Positions 18,891 through 32,646 are shown, counted from the stretch's first letter. The stretch: 64,000 bases of DNA from Shewanella ulleungensis (GCF_014648315.1 NZ_BMQW01000001.1:248001-312000), one strand, 5' to 3'. The notes: a model not told the origin generated them from the sequence alone. Translations and numbers: made by a program.

Positions 18891-19008
18891 TTGAATTAGG
18901 CTTTTAATTGGATTATGAATTGTTTTACACGTATCAAATAAGGTTTACAGGGCGCTATTTAAACAACAATTTCTGTGTAGGTTCAAACTCCAAGTCGCAT
19001 AGGTTACG

Positions 19009-21162
19009 TTAAAACGCATAGTTTACGCTCAGTTCTACGGAACGGCCGGCGCCATTCATCTGAGTAAAGCCTTGGGTATTATCTTGCTTGTATTGAGCAA
19101 TATTAACCCCACCTAAAGGCAGTTGATAATATTCATCAAGCAAGTTGTTTACTGCTACGGTCATGGTTGCAGCTTGCCATTCAATACTGCTTGCGATGTT
19201 CAGTAGCGAGTAACTGTCGGTATTGTTTTCTAGGCGATTATTGTCGACCCGGTCTTTTGTGTCCACCCATTGCCAGCTAATACTATTGTTCCAATCACCA
19301 AGTTGATGTTGAAGTGTTAATTCACTCTGTAATGGCTTTATTTGATATAGAGGCGTATTGGTATCGTTTCTTTCGCCATGAGTAGCACTGACATTAGCTG
19401 CAATTGACCATTTACCATTATCGTTTTCTGTTAACTGGTAACTTGCATCCAAACGCGTGCCAAATATTGTCGCGTCAACATTGGTAAATTGTAAAATATT
19501 ACGACGGTTTAGCTCGCTGCTAGTGCTGTTAAAGCTACCAATAACATTTCCATCAATATAGTCATTGATATCGCTATACCAAGCTGTAGCAGAGGCTGTA
19601 AATTCATTTTGCACTAGTGTATATGCCGCACTCAGAGTACGTGCGGTTTCATGATTTAAATCTGGATTACCCACATAGCCATTTGCGTCGCCATACCAAC
19701 CTATCATGGTTGTCGCCATTGTACTTTGGCCCCAGCTATAACGCTCATATAAATTAGGAGCCCGGCCTTTCTGAGCTAAACCAAGTTCAATGATTTCGTT
19801 ATCGCTTAATTGATATCGAGCTAATAGGGTCGCATCAATAATATGATCATGACGTGGGCGATAAAGTTGATTAAATTGATCTGCTGCTAACGCATTGACG
19901 TTACTCATGCCCATCATACTCATGGTGTTATAGGGCTGCACCTCTCCAGTACTGATTGTTACATATTCATAACGAACCCCAGCAGATATCCACCACCGTG
20001 CATTTACCGTTTGTTGCCATTCGCTGTATACCGCAGCACGTTTACGTTTACCGTCGTTAATGTTGACGTAATCATTTGGACCCATCATAGATGAGCCTTC
20101 TATAGCAGGCCAGGTATCATCAAGTTGATACAGGTAATATTCTTGTCCAAGCAATAACGTGCTGTCATTGCTCATTGGAAGTTGCCAATGTAACTGGTAG
20201 CTAAAATCTTTACCTGAGGTTTTCATCGGCATCATGCCGGTTTTTTCTGGCGTGAAGAACCCCATATCATGTTCGACACTATGCCAATTCGTTTGTGCAG
20301 TAAATTGACCTTCATCTTCAAGAGCTAATTGATAACGCAGTATTGCGCCATAACTGTCATTGTTGGTCATATCCATATATTGATTAGCGAAACCCTGATA
20401 TGGAATATGTTGATGAGCCAATTTGACGGCAAGTTGTTGCGTATCGTCTTTCCAGGCTGCAATTAATGCATGATTTTGTGCTTGATATAGGGTATCTAAA
20501 ACGGTATCCCCATTGCCATCTTTATAGCTGTTAGCATCTTCAAAAGAGCCTTGATAACTAAAACTTAACTTGTCACGGGCCACAGTGGCATTGACACTGG
20601 CTAAGGTCGTATCGCTGACACTTCTATAACCCGCGGACACATTCCCGCTATACCATGTTAGTTGGTCAGTTAAGGTAAATTCTGGATTTAAACTATCGAT
20701 TTTAATTACACCAGCAATGTTGTCTCCACCGGCACTGACTGGCGACACGCCTGCTACAACTTGGGCGGAGGTGATTTGGCTTGCTGCCACGTAAGATAGT
20801 GGTGGATTCATGTGATTTGCACATGATGAAGTAATGTCACTGCCGTCGATAAGCACTTTAATGCGATCGCCCATCATGCCATTCAAAATAGGTAATGCTG
20901 ATAGACCACCAGCCTGTGAAAACTCTACTCCTTGTTTCGATAGCAAGCGCTCTGCTGAACCTAATAAGTCTTTATTGTCATTTTGTTGACCGTGGACTTC
21001 AACCCTTTCAATGTCAGAGCTTTTGTTTTGTGTTGAGGTCTGTGCTGCAACAGGTGCCGATAACGCAACCATTATAGCCAAAGAAATTGATGAGTAAGTC
21101 AAGTTGATATTGTTATTAAATTTAATGCCTTGAGCATTTTTTGTAGTCAAAATTTTCACCAT
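19009..21162 (-). CDS. TonB-dependent receptor, probable copper receptor
   Basis: This 717-residue outer-membrane barrel protein has a signal peptide (cleavage near VAAQ, residue 41). The plug domain (about 55-165) contains GMMGDRIKVLIDGSDITSSC, and a C-terminal barrel ends in a terminal Phe (VELSVNYAF). The plug has a CxxxM motif (Cys-114, Met-118), and a loop has HDM (His-298, Met-300). Together these match the copper-binding CxxxM / HxM arrangement known in OprC-type receptors, and several loops are Met-rich. Energy comes from TonB-ExbBD encoded elsewhere. The gene is monocistronic with a long upstream gap. Copper is inferred; another metal chelate remains possible. Confidence 0.85.
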   Translation of the reverse strand: MVKILTTKNAQGIKFNNNINLTYSSISLAIMVALSAPVAAQTSTQNKSSDIERVEVHGQQNDNKDLLGSAERLLSKQGVEFSQAGGLSALPILNGMMGDRIKVLIDGSDITSSCANHMNPPLSYVAASQITSAQVVAGVSPVSAGGDNIAGVIKIDSLNPEFTLTDQLTWYSGNVSAGYRSVSDTTLASVNATVARDKLSFSYQGSFEDANSYKDGNGDTVLDTLYQAQNHALIAAWKDDTQQLAVKLAHQHIPYQGFANQYMDMTNNDSYGAILRYQLALEDEGQFTAQTNWHSVEHDMGFFTPEKTGMMPMKTSGKDFSYQLHWQLPMSNDSTLLLGQEYYLYQLDDTWPAIEGSSMMGPNDYVNINDGKRKRAAVYSEWQQTVNARWWISAGVRYEYVTISTGEVQPYNTMSMMGMSNVNALAADQFNQLYRPRHDHIIDATLLARYQLSDNEIIELGLAQKGRAPNLYERYSWGQSTMATTMIGWYGDANGYVGNPDLNHETARTLSAAYTLVQNEFTASATAWYSDINDYIDGNVIGSFNSTSSELNRRNILQFTNVDATIFGTRLDASYQLTENDNGKWSIAANVSATHGERNDTNTPLYQIKPLQSELTLQHQLGDWNNSISWQWVDTKDRVDNNRLENNTDSYSLLNIASSIEWQAATMTVAVNNLLDEYYQLPLGGVNIAQYKQDNTQGFTQMNGAGRSVELSVNYAF

Positions 21163-21390
21163 ATCTATTTTTTTATTAATTAGGATGAATAAATTTCATC
21201 TCAATTTATTTGTATTAGAAAATTATAACCTACTAATAAATCGATGGAATGCGACATATTGCCGCACCTCAAGGTATTTCTTTTTTACAGTATGAATGAA
21301 CCAGTTCAAATACAGAATAAGGGTATTTATTTGGGGTGTGAGATTCCAGTTTAAGGAATTATAAAGTCGAAGGTGTGTCAAATTTAGTGC

Positions 21391-21420
21391 TTGTTTTTCT
21401 CATGTAAGCTTGCTTATACT
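21391..21420 (+). promoter_or_regulatory. Putative promoter of the thi operon
   Basis: TTGTTT at 21391-21396 and TATACT at 21415-21420 are 18 bp apart and would start transcription just before the riboswitch aptamer. Confidence 0.6.
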
Positions 21421-21429
21421 GCCTAACAT

Positions 21430-21512
21430 CTTGTCGGAGTGCCATTATGGCTGAGACCGTTTATTCGGGATCCGTTGAACCTGATCAGGCTAGAACCTGC
21501 GAAGGAAACAAG
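21430..21512 (+). ncRNA. TPP riboswitch (thi box)
   Basis: The conserved TPP aptamer is clear. The P1 strand CTTGT is closed by ACAAG at the 3' end, with the CTGAGA core, the TGAACCTGATC segment, and the 3' motif ACCTGCGAAGGAAACAAG. It binds thiamine pyrophosphate and reduces expression of the following thiC-H operon. An adjacent perfect hairpin (CGTAATAA / TTATTACG, 21514-21534) follows, and the thiC ribosome site about 200 nt downstream lies in a second hairpin. Confidence 0.96.
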
Positions 21513-21702
21513 CGTAATAATCATTGTTATTACGGCATCATGTTGATAATTTAGCGCACTGGTTGATTGATTTGTTACATCAATTTATTAACTTAATCTG
21601 AGCCTAAATAGATACAAAAGTGTCATTTTTAACGTATTGATTATTACATGAATCACAATTTAACTTGTGGCTCATGGCTTTTATCAACACCTCTCCTGAC
21701 AA

Positions 21703-25396
<3,694 letters not shown>

Positions 25397-25400
<4 letters not shown>

Positions 25401-26200
25401 ATACCTTAAGCGCTAAGCAATATATACAGTACTCGCGGACCATGCTACTTAACGACATTGGTGAAGCAGGGCAGTTGGCAATTATAAATAGTCAGGTGGC
25501 GATTATAGGGTTAGGTGGACTAGGTCAGTTGGTAGTGCAATATCTTGCTGCAGCAGGCGTTAAGCAGTTTATTTTACTCGACCATGATGTGGTGGCGCTT
25601 GATAATTTACCACGGCAATTGTTATACAACGAGGCCGATATTGGCCAATATAAAGTCACTGCTGCCAAACGCACATTGAGGCGTTTGTACTCAGATATCT
25701 ATTTCGATGCAATTCCAGAAATGTTAACAGAAACAAGCATTTCGGAGCTTAGTGATGAGTTAAGTAAAGACGTATTAATATTTGATTGTACAGATAATTT
25801 CGCATCTCGCCATGTTATTAATCAGCATTGTGTGACCCAAGGCTTAACCCTTATTAGCGCGGCCATCAGTGCGTATCACGGGCAATTATTCTGTATCGAT
25901 TTTGGCGCTAAAATAACGCATGAAAAGCAACATGGTTGTTATCGCTGTTTATACCCTTTAGACATCGAAACTAACCAAACTTGTTCACAACAAGGTGTAC
26001 TTGGGCCTGCGGTTGGGGTTATGGCCAGTATGCAAGCATTAATCGGTTTGCAGCATATCTGCAACACCTTTACTCAGTACGGCATGTTACTGAGGTTTGA
26101 TGCGTTAACGCTAGAGTGGCATCAAGCCAAAATGAACCGCGATCAGCAATGTACATTATGCCAACAGCCGCAATTGCAGGAGTACGCACATGGATGCTAA
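25397..26200 (+). CDS. thiF: ThiS adenylyltransferase ThiF
   Basis: This is a 267-residue E1-like enzyme of the ThiF/MoeB family. The nucleotide-binding loop GLGGLGQ, the adenylation region LPRQLLYNEADIG, and two CxxC pairs for zinc (CYRC and CTLC) are present. QTCSQQGVLGP carries the candidate catalytic cysteine. It adenylates the C-terminal glycine of ThiS before sulfur transfer. The start is GTG, overlapping the thiDE stop; the end overlaps thiS by 11 bp. Confidence 0.94.
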
Positions 26201-26417
26201 TCACCCATCTCAATCAATCCAAGTGGTGTTCAACGGCGCAGCTGAAACGTTAAAGGGTACTGTGACAATATCTGAACTGCTGATATTAAAGCAACTGCCG
26301 ATTAACGCCATCGCTATCGTGGTCAACGATGAAGTGTTACCACGAAGTCGCTGGAACCATGTTATTTGTCATCAATATGACCGGATTAATGTATTTTCTG
26401 CTGTGGCAGGAGGGTAA
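26190..26417 (+). CDS. thiS: Sulfur carrier protein ThiS
   Basis: This 75-residue ubiquitin-fold carrier has the required C-terminal Gly-Gly (SAVAGG). The terminal glycine becomes a thiocarboxylate and donates sulfur for the thiazole. The N-terminal extension of about ten residues is longer than in E. coli ThiS, so an internal start cannot be excluded. It overlaps thiF and is 2 bp before thiG. Confidence 0.93.
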   Translation: MDANHPSQSIQVVFNGAAETLKGTVTISELLILKQLPINAIAIVVNDEVLPRSRWNHVICHQYDRINVFSAVAGG

Positions 26418-26419
26418 CC

Positions 26420-27190
26420 ATGTTAACGATTTCCGATCATCAATTTACATCACGCTTATTTACTGGAACCGGTAAATTTAGCGATCAAGATATGATGTTA
26501 GCTGCAATCAAACAGTCGCAATCACAGTTGGTGACATTAGCGATGAAACGTATTGATTTACATACTAACCACGACAACCTGTTAGCACCATTGCAATCGT
26601 TAGGGGTAAAATTGCTGCCTAATACAGCTGGAGCTCGCAATGCAAAAGAAGCCATTTTTGCCGCGCATTTAGCCTATGAAATGCTCGGGACTAAATGGAT
26701 TAAATTAGAAATCCACCCAGATCACAAATATTTGATGCCTGATCCTATCGAAACATTACTTGCAGCAAAGCAGTTATGCGATGAAGGGTTTGTGGTAATG
26801 CCTTATGTTCATGCTGATCCGGTGCTATGCAGACGTCTTGAGGATGTTGGTTGCGCAGCCGTAATGCCATTGGGTAGCCCGATTGGTAGTAATCAAGGGC
26901 TAGCAACAGAAACCTTTTTGAAAATCATTATTGAGCAGGCACAAGTACCGGTGATTATTGATGCTGGAATTGGTTCGCCATCACAGGCGTGCCATGCAAT
27001 GGAGATGGGCGCCGATGCTGTGTTGGTTAACACCGCAATTGCAAGCAGTGCGCAACCTGAAAAAATGGCTCAATGCTTTGCTCAGGCCGTTATTACAGGT
27101 AGACAAGCATACGAAGCAGGACTTGGGCCTGTAAATCGTCAAGCTTTAGCAACCAGTCCTCTTACAGGCTTTTTGGGTCAGAGTGTATGA
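26420..27190 (+). CDS. thiG: Thiazole synthase ThiG
   Basis: This 256-residue TIM-barrel enzyme makes thiazole phosphate from deoxyxylulose phosphate, ThiS-thiocarboxylate and dehydroglycine. The Schiff-base lysine lies in WIKLEIHPD. Phosphate-binding loops appear in PLGSPIGSN and [11 protein letters not shown]. The stop overlaps the thiH start by 4 bp (ATGA). Confidence 0.96.
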   Translation: MLTISDHQFTSRLFTGTGKFSDQDMMLAAIKQSQSQLVTLAMKRIDLHTNHDNLLAPLQSLGVKLLPNTAGARNAKEAIFAAHLAYEMLGTKWIKLEIHPDHKYLMPDPIETLLAAKQLCDEGFVVMPYVHADPVLCRRLEDVGCAAVMPLGSPIGSNQGLATETFLKIIIEQAQVPVIIDAGIGSPSQACHAMEMGADAVLVNTAIASSAQPEKMAQCFAQAVITGRQAYEAGLGPVNRQALATSPLTGFLGQSV

Positions 27191-28305
27191 AATCATTTGT
27201 TGATGAATTTGAAAAACTGAGTGCAGATGTAATGTCACTGAAACTTTACTCAACAACAGCACAAGATGTAGAGCGTGCACTATTGAACCCTACCGGTAAC
27301 TTATCAAGCCTAATGGCACTGTTATCGCCTGCCGCAATAGCCTATCTAGAACCCATGGCACAACAATCAGCAGCGTTAACTCGGCAACGCTTTGGTGCTA
27401 ACCTTGGTTTGTTTTTACCACTGTATGTGTCGAACTTATGTGCAAATGAATGTGATTATTGCGGTTTTAGCATGAGTAACAAAGTTAAACGTAAAACACT
27501 TAATCAAGATGAATTAAATCAAGAGATTGCCATTATAAAACAGCGGGGATTTGATTCGGTATTGTTAGTATCTGGTGAGCATGAAACTAAAGTAGGTATC
27601 GACTATTTTGAATCGATTTTACCTCATGTTAAGTCCAAATTTAGCCATGTAGCTATCGAAGTACAGCCGCTTGAAACGATGCACTATCAACGTTTAGCTA
27701 AACTTGGACTCGATGCGGTCATGGTTTACCAAGAAACTTACCGGCCGCACACTTATGCTAAACATCATACTCGTGGGAAAAAACAAGATTTTAATTATCG
27801 CTTAGCTACAGCCGACCGAATTGCTAAGGCGGGTATTGATAAAATTGGTCTAGGAGTGTTACTAGGATTAGATGATTGGCGACTCGATGCATTGTTTATG
27901 GGACATCATTTACAATACCTTGAAAAAACATATTGGCGTACTCGATACAGTATTTCACTGCCAAGGCTTCGGCCATGCACTGGCGGCATTACCCCAAAAG
28001 TAGAGCTCAATGATGCTGGCTTAGTACAATTGATCTGCGCCTTTAGATTATTTAATCCACAAGTGGAAATTAGTTTGTCGACAAGAGAATTAGCGAGCTT
28101 ACGCGATAATTTATGGGCGTTAGGGATCACTCATTTAAGTGCAGGAAGCTCAACGCAGCCAGGAGGGTATTTAAACCCTAGCACCCAACTTGATCAATTT
28201 GAAATCAGTGATGATCGTTCAGTTGATCAAGTTGTTTCTCGGTTAAAACAACTTGGTTTCAATCCCTTATGGAAAGATTGGGAAATGGCTTGGATAAATC
28301 AATAA
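27187..28305 (+). CDS. thiH: Tyrosine lyase ThiH (2-iminoacetate synthase)
   Basis: This 372-residue radical-SAM enzyme cleaves tyrosine to dehydroglycine and p-cresol. The cluster motif CxxxCxxC appears as [21 protein letters not shown] and the C-terminal [12 protein letters not shown] motif are typical. The use of ThiH rather than the oxygen-dependent ThiO fits a facultative anaerobe. It is the last gene of the thi operon. A weak inverted repeat (GCTTAAA / TTTAAGC) follows the stop. Confidence 0.96.
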   Translation: MKSFVDEFEKLSADVMSLKLYSTTAQDVERALLNPTGNLSSLMALLSPAAIAYLEPMAQQSAALTRQRFGANLGLFLPLYVSNLCANECDYCGFSMSNKVKRKTLNQDELNQEIAIIKQRGFDSVLLVSGEHETKVGIDYFESILPHVKSKFSHVAIEVQPLETMHYQRLAKLGLDAVMVYQETYRPHTYAKHHTRGKKQDFNYRLATADRIAKAGIDKIGLGVLLGLDDWRLDALFMGHHLQYLEKTYWRTRYSISLPRLRPCTGGITPKVELNDAGLVQLICAFRLFNPQVEISLSTRELASLRDNLWALGITHLSAGSSTQPGGYLNPSTQLDQFEISDDRSVDQVVSRLKQLGFNPLWKDWEMAWINQ

Positions 28306-28494
28306 CCATAGCGGTATGTAATGCTTAAAAACTGTACATTTATGGGTGTTTAAGCCATAATAATTCAGGTTAGTTTTACACTTTATTTTGGTATGTTAAC
28401 TTTTATTTTAGCTTTCTGTTTAATTTATGATTTAAGCTAAAGTTTGTACATAGCAATATATCTTTAGATTACGGTTAATAGCCAGGAGCGTATT

Positions 28495-28779
28495 ATGCAA
28501 GTTCAATCAGCGTATGCATCAGGTATGCAGGGATTGCAAAGTGCACAACAAGGTTTAGCGCAAGCAACCACGTCAGTGGCGATACCCGATCAACAAAAAC
28601 CAGCAGTCCCTACATCAACTCAAGATACTGTCACGTTGAGTTCTCAAGCGGTGGCTCCTAACGATCAGGCTTCTGCATTAATTTCGGCTACTGAATCTGT
28701 TAATCAAGGGCAAGCTTCTGTCAAAGTGATTGAAGCTGCATCTGAAACGATTGGTAGTTTGATTGATATTGAAGTGTAA
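28495..28779 (+). CDS. Small protein of unknown function, flagellin/rod-like composition
   Basis: This 94-residue protein is rich in Ala, Gln, Ser and Thr. The N-terminal segment GMQGLQSAQQGLAQATTSVA and the C-terminal IEAASETIGSLIDIEV flank a Pro/Thr-rich middle with DTVTLSSQAV. The layout loosely recalls the terminal helices of flagellar axial proteins. There is no signal peptide. The stop is 2 bp before the next gene, so the two are co-transcribed. I do not recognise a named family with confidence. Confidence 0.75.
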   Translation: MQVQSAYASGMQGLQSAQQGLAQATTSVAIPDQQKPAVPTSTQDTVTLSSQAVAPNDQASALISATESVNQGQASVKVIEAASETIGSLIDIEV

Positions 28780-28781
28780 AA

Positions 28782-30227
28782 ATGAACGCGGTAATCAGCC
28801 CCGCATCAATTAACGTCGCAACACCTGCGACGCACAAAAGCGGAAGTGGCCACACTTCCGTGATTAGCCATAGCAACAGTACACAAATAAGCTCACATTC
28901 GACCTCAAGTCATGTATCCGCTAATGTTCCAACAAGTACTCGGTCATTTCATTCAGTTAATTCATTACAGTCGAGTACTGCACTTTCTAGCCCATCGACT
29001 TCAGATACACCACTTTCAATTTCTGCTGCCGCATCAATCCAACCTGTGGCTGGAAGTTATAGCTTAAAAAGTGGTCCTATGAATATTGCTGCGGTATTGC
29101 AACAAACGTCTGTATCAAATAATGATTCACCGAAAGCGTCTCCTCAAACAAATGCTCAAACGGCCAATGTTAAGGCCAATGCTATTCAACCACAAACCGT
29201 TTATCAGCCTACTAACTCTCAGCAGACGACGCCATTTCAACCTGTAGTCTTTACCGATGTTACTACTGAACAAAGTACGCAAAACCGTTTTATATCCACA
29301 GTTGACCGCCAAAATGAAACGCCTGCTAGTGAGCAGCCTACTTTCAGTAATTCAGCCTCGGCAACTGATACAGATGAAACATCTGAGGATGCCGCAGTAG
29401 AACAAGCCGTAAATGCACAAGCTCAACAAGATACCGAAGTCGCTAAAGAGCAAATTAATAAACAAATTGAGCAGAAACAACAGCAAATAGAACAAGCTGA
29501 AGCGCAGCAGATCTCCGAGTTGAGTAAACGTGATATCGAAGTAAAAACCCACGAACAAGCCCATGCAGCAGTAGGTGGAAGCTTTGCGCAAAGTCCGAGC
29601 TACGAATATGAGAAAGGTCCAGATGGCCGTCGTTATGCTGTTGATGGTGAAGTCAGTATTGATGTTGCACCTATCAGTGGTGACCCGCAAGCAACGATAA
29701 GTAAAATGCAAAAGGTTTATGCAGCGGCAATGGCGCCAGTACAACCCTCAATGGCCGACATTCGTGTTGCTGCGCAAGCGGTTCAGTATATGAACGAGGC
29801 TAAACAAGCCTTGGTTGTAGAGCGCCAACAGTCGGTAATGAGTGTACAAGACAGTGAGCATTTGACTGAACTAGGTAATATCTTTAAGCAGCCGGATAGC
29901 AGCGATCCATTAGCCTCCTTTATGCAAAAGGATTCTAATAGTGACGATACACTAAGAGCTCAAACAATAATATCAAGTAGTGAAACCAAACCTATTGAGT
30001 CTGCAAATACTGCATCCTTTGATCCGAATGTCACTATTAGTTCAACACTCACCGCCAATGATCGCGAGTCGGGGATTGCTGCGAGTGGAGTTGAATTCCA
30101 ATCGGTTTCGGCAGGCAATATGAATCAACAAGCTAATTCAGCAAGTCGTTATAATCCATATCAAAATCAACTATCTGAACAGAATACTTCCAATTCGAAG
30201 TACCAAGGTTTTGCGTTTTACGTTTAA
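28782..30227 (+). CDS. SprA-related putative metalloprotease (CJM1_0395-type)
   Basis: This 481-residue protein has a low-complexity N-terminal region rich in Ser, Thr and Gln (about 1-200). A Gln/Glu-rich coiled coil follows (about 215-250), then a conserved block beginning EVKTHEQAHAAVGG. HEQAH (257-261) fits the HExxH zinc-peptidase motif. The block continues with YEYEKGPDGRRYAVDGEV and ends near VQYMNEAKQAL. This matches the SprA-related family annotated as putative metalloprotease. No signal peptide is visible. Substrate and role are unknown. The C-terminal tail is again low complexity. Confidence 0.8.
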   Translation: MNAVISPASINVATPATHKSGSGHTSVISHSNSTQISSHSTSSHVSANVPTSTRSFHSVNSLQSSTALSSPSTSDTPLSISAAASIQPVAGSYSLKSGPMNIAAVLQQTSVSNNDSPKASPQTNAQTANVKANAIQPQTVYQPTNSQQTTPFQPVVFTDVTTEQSTQNRFISTVDRQNETPASEQPTFSNSASATDTDETSEDAAVEQAVNAQAQQDTEVAKEQINKQIEQKQQQIEQAEAQQISELSKRDIEVKTHEQAHAAVGGSFAQSPSYEYEKGPDGRRYAVDGEVSIDVAPISGDPQATISKMQKVYAAAMAPVQPSMADIRVAAQAVQYMNEAKQALVVERQQSVMSVQDSEHLTELGNIFKQPDSSDPLASFMQKDSNSDDTLRAQTIISSSETKPIESANTASFDPNVTISSTLTANDRESGIAASGVEFQSVSAGNMNQQANSASRYNPYQNQLSEQNTSNSKYQGFAFYV

Positions 30228-30484
30228 AATTATCTATTGCTTATATTGACTTATTTTTATCACCTAGCAATTTAAGCAAACAATTCTCAATAACAATTAT
30301 TAACAAATAATGACGTGAATGGATTTGTGCTGTTAGCCGTTTTACCGCTTATCATTCAATTATCAATAATTATGTCAAACTAACATCTAAAGTAATCATT
30401 AAATTCAGGTGATTACGTCTATTCCTGGCACTCGTATATACATAGTTGATTTTAAACGGAACAACAAGATGTGTTATCGCTGAG

Positions 30485-31381
30485 CTAGTTCATTGGTAAT
30501 TTATGTTGCTGTAAAATGAGATTTTCAAGTAACTTGGAAGCAGGGCCTTGTTGATCTCTATTTGGGACCACAAGGTTTAATATGGCTTTACGTTGAGTGC
30601 TGCCGCGTAATTGTAAGCGAGTCAGTTGTTTATTGACCAGTTCCTGTTTAATCACAAAACTAGGCATCCAACAAAAACCGATATTTTTTGCTAAAATAGA
30701 TTTCGCTTCGTGAAAGTTAGACACTGTCCATCGCTGCTCGGCTTTTAGCCACCCAATATCATTACTTGATTTTAGTCCTGTATCTTTAATGACTATTTGC
30801 AGGTGTTGCGCGAGTTGTTTGTCATCTTCTATGTAATCGAGTTGAGCAAGAGGGTGTTCTGGATGACAGACCAATTCAAATACCGCTTCACATAAAGGTT
30901 CAGCAATATGGCCTTTAGGTAATGCTGCACAAATAGCAATGTCTACTTGGTTATTTTGGATCAGTTCCTGGGTTCCGGTGATGACCGAATCGATTATGGT
31001 GACTCTTGTGCCGCGACTGTGTGGTAAAAATGCATTCAGTGCTTCGACGAGCGTGTCTATTGGATAGATAATCTCACGAGCAATGGTCAGGTTTGGTTCC
31101 CAGCCTTGACCTAAATTGGTCGCGAGTTGTTCTAGTTCTTCAACCGACTGAGTTAAGTGGCGTGAACGTCGAAGCAATACCTCGCCTTGTTCTGTGAGAT
31201 AAGCTTTACGCCCCTTAACCTCAAGTAAATTAATGCCGAGTTGATGTTGTAACTTTGCCACAGCATGGTTAAGCGAAGATTGGCTTTTATTCAATTGTTC
31301 AGCAGCTTGAGCGTAACCGCCAAAATCAACGACCGCTTGAACGATCCGCCATTGTTCTAATGTTGATTTTGCTTGGCTCAT
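30485..31381 (-). CDS. LysR-family transcriptional regulator
   Basis: This is a protein of about 298 residues with an N-terminal helix-turn-helix (FGGYAQAAEQLNKSQSSLNHAVAKL) and a LysR effector-binding domain. I chose the ATG at 31381; the frame continues to 31435, but that part runs through a terminator hairpin of the operon on its right. Orientation is the same as that operon, so its target is not evident from layout. The ligand is unknown. Confidence 0.86.
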   Translation of the reverse strand: MSQAKSTLEQWRIVQAVVDFGGYAQAAEQLNKSQSSLNHAVAKLQHQLGINLLEVKGRKAYLTEQGEVLLRRSRHLTQSVEELEQLATNLGQGWEPNLTIAREIIYPIDTLVEALNAFLPHSRGTRVTIIDSVITGTQELIQNNQVDIAICAALPKGHIAEPLCEAVFELVCHPEHPLAQLDYIEDDKQLAQHLQIVIKDTGLKSSNDIGWLKAEQRWTVSNFHEAKSILAKNIGFCWMPSFVIKQELVNKQLTRLQLRGSTQRKAILNLVVPNRDQQGPASKLLENLILQQHKLPMN

Positions 31382-31423
31382 TAGTGTATTCCAATTGAAT
31401 AATAGATTGATTATTTTGGCATA

Positions 31424-31454
31424 TAAAAAAGGCAAATGCAGTGCATTTGCCTTT
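31424..31454 (-). terminator. Terminator of the amidoligase/7TM operon
   Basis: AAAGGCAAAT and ATTTGCCTTT pair around a short loop, and on the minus strand the stem is followed by a run of T residues. It lies about 60 bp after the DUF3541-type gene and immediately upstream of the LysR start. Confidence 0.85.
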
Positions 31455-31515
31455 GATTTATTGCCCTTAACTCTTTAACTCTAAATAGCTAGAAAGCCAT
31501 TTAGTTAGTAACAAA

Positions 31516-32646
31516 TTAATGAGCATTCGTTAGGCTTGCAGTTGATTTCGGTGTAACAAGCTTAGGAAGATAGCGTTTTGTGCTCGAAATATCGTTTAAA
31601 TACGGTCCTTTGTGTAAGGTCTCTGGCCAATCTAAAAGCATCATCGCTAGTACGTTTCTATGCTCACCAGAAGATAAAATGGCTTCACCTTTTGGTGATG
31701 GGATCATTTTAAACTGCGGATTATAAGCAGCAATAACGTGTTTTTTAACCTTATCAACGACAGGGTGATTACCATTGCCTGTGATTAAGAAACCTATTCC
31801 CACTTCAGTAATAATATCTTCGGTAGTATCTTTCAAAATTCGGTCAATATTTTGCTCAAAATAGGTCAAAATCCATTGATATTTTTTTGCATCAACTGGG
31901 CGTTGATAATATCCACTATCAGCAAAAATAAAGTGGGTCATGCCGTATATTTTGTTTTTATACTGGCTCTTATCCAATGTCGCGTCTTCACTATCTGGGT
32001 AGGCTTTGATGAAGGCATTTTTATAGGCAGAGTAATAGTCGCCTACGCCCATTTGTTTAGCCCAAAAAACATAATTAATTAATTGAGCAGCCCAGGCTTT
32101 GATCATTTTTTTGTCTGTTAATGCTGGCGCTAAATCTACATTTTTCAAGGTTTTTATCATTAAATCATGACAAGGTCCTTTGAAACCAAACTCATCAACA
32201 CGGCTGGCGTAGCGAAGGATAATGTCGCTATAAAACATAAATTCAGGGTAGGGGGCAATAGCTAACTTGCGCGCATCGCCTCGTATACCCGATTTGATTT
32301 TTGCCACTTCTTTTTGAGACTCAGCCCGACTAAAACCGGGTTTATCTAAATTACAATTGTAAAAAGCTTGTTGTTCAGCAATGGTAAGCAGGTCAATCAA
32401 TGAACCATTGGCATACTTATCTTCACCGGTCATACGATATTGACGTATCGCATAGTGTCCTTGCACTCGAGGAGGTAACGAATAAAGATTACTTTCTAAG
32501 TTTGTTTTAATACCTTGATAAACTTGATCTGCGCTTAAATTATGCGGGATAGTATCAACCGATTGTTTCGCAAAGGCCACACTACTTAGTAAGCTAGCTG
32601 ACAATATTAGATACGAGAGTGTTTTACTCTTGCGCAGTTCTAGCAT
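31516..32646 (-). CDS. Exported DUF3541-type protein of unknown function
   Basis: This 376-residue protein has a signal peptide (cleavage near SVAFAKQ). The mature part is predicted to be helical, with conserved-looking blocks such as PPRVQGHYAIRQYRMTG and GDYYSAYKNAFIKAYPDS. EVGIGFLITGNGNHPVVDKV and SSGEHRNVLAMMLLDWP follow. It resembles the DUF3541 family of Shewanella and Vibrio. Two or three cysteines (YNCNL, GPCHD) could form a periplasmic disulfide. It overlaps the preceding gene by 23 bp, and a GGAG site precedes its ATG, so it belongs to the same operon. No enzyme motif is recognised. Confidence 0.75.
   Translation of the reverse strand: MLELRKSKTLSYLILSASLLSSVAFAKQSVDTIPHNLSADQVYQGIKTNLESNLYSLPPRVQGHYAIRQYRMTGEDKYANGSLIDLLTIAEQQAFYNCNLDKPGFSRAESQKEVAKIKSGIRGDARKLAIAPYPEFMFYSDIILRYASRVDEFGFKGPCHDLMIKTLKNVDLAPALTDKKMIKAWAAQLINYVFWAKQMGVGDYYSAYKNAFIKAYPDSEDATLDKSQYKNKIYGMTHFIFADSGYYQRPVDAKKYQWILTYFEQNIDRILKDTTEDIITEVGIGFLITGNGNHPVVDKVKKHVIAAYNPQFKMIPSPKGEAILSSGEHRNVLAMMLLDWPETLHKGPYLNDISSTKRYLPKLVTPKSTASLTNAH

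Larger units (their letters stand above)
18613..19008. other. Non-coding interval with repeats
   Basis: This 396-bp gap between tRNA-Asp and the TonB-receptor gene holds the two near-identical palindromes and the 8-bp tandem repeat listed separately. I see no credible coding frame; the open frame across the tandem repeat begins inside the tRNA gene and is an artefact. Confidence 0.7.
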
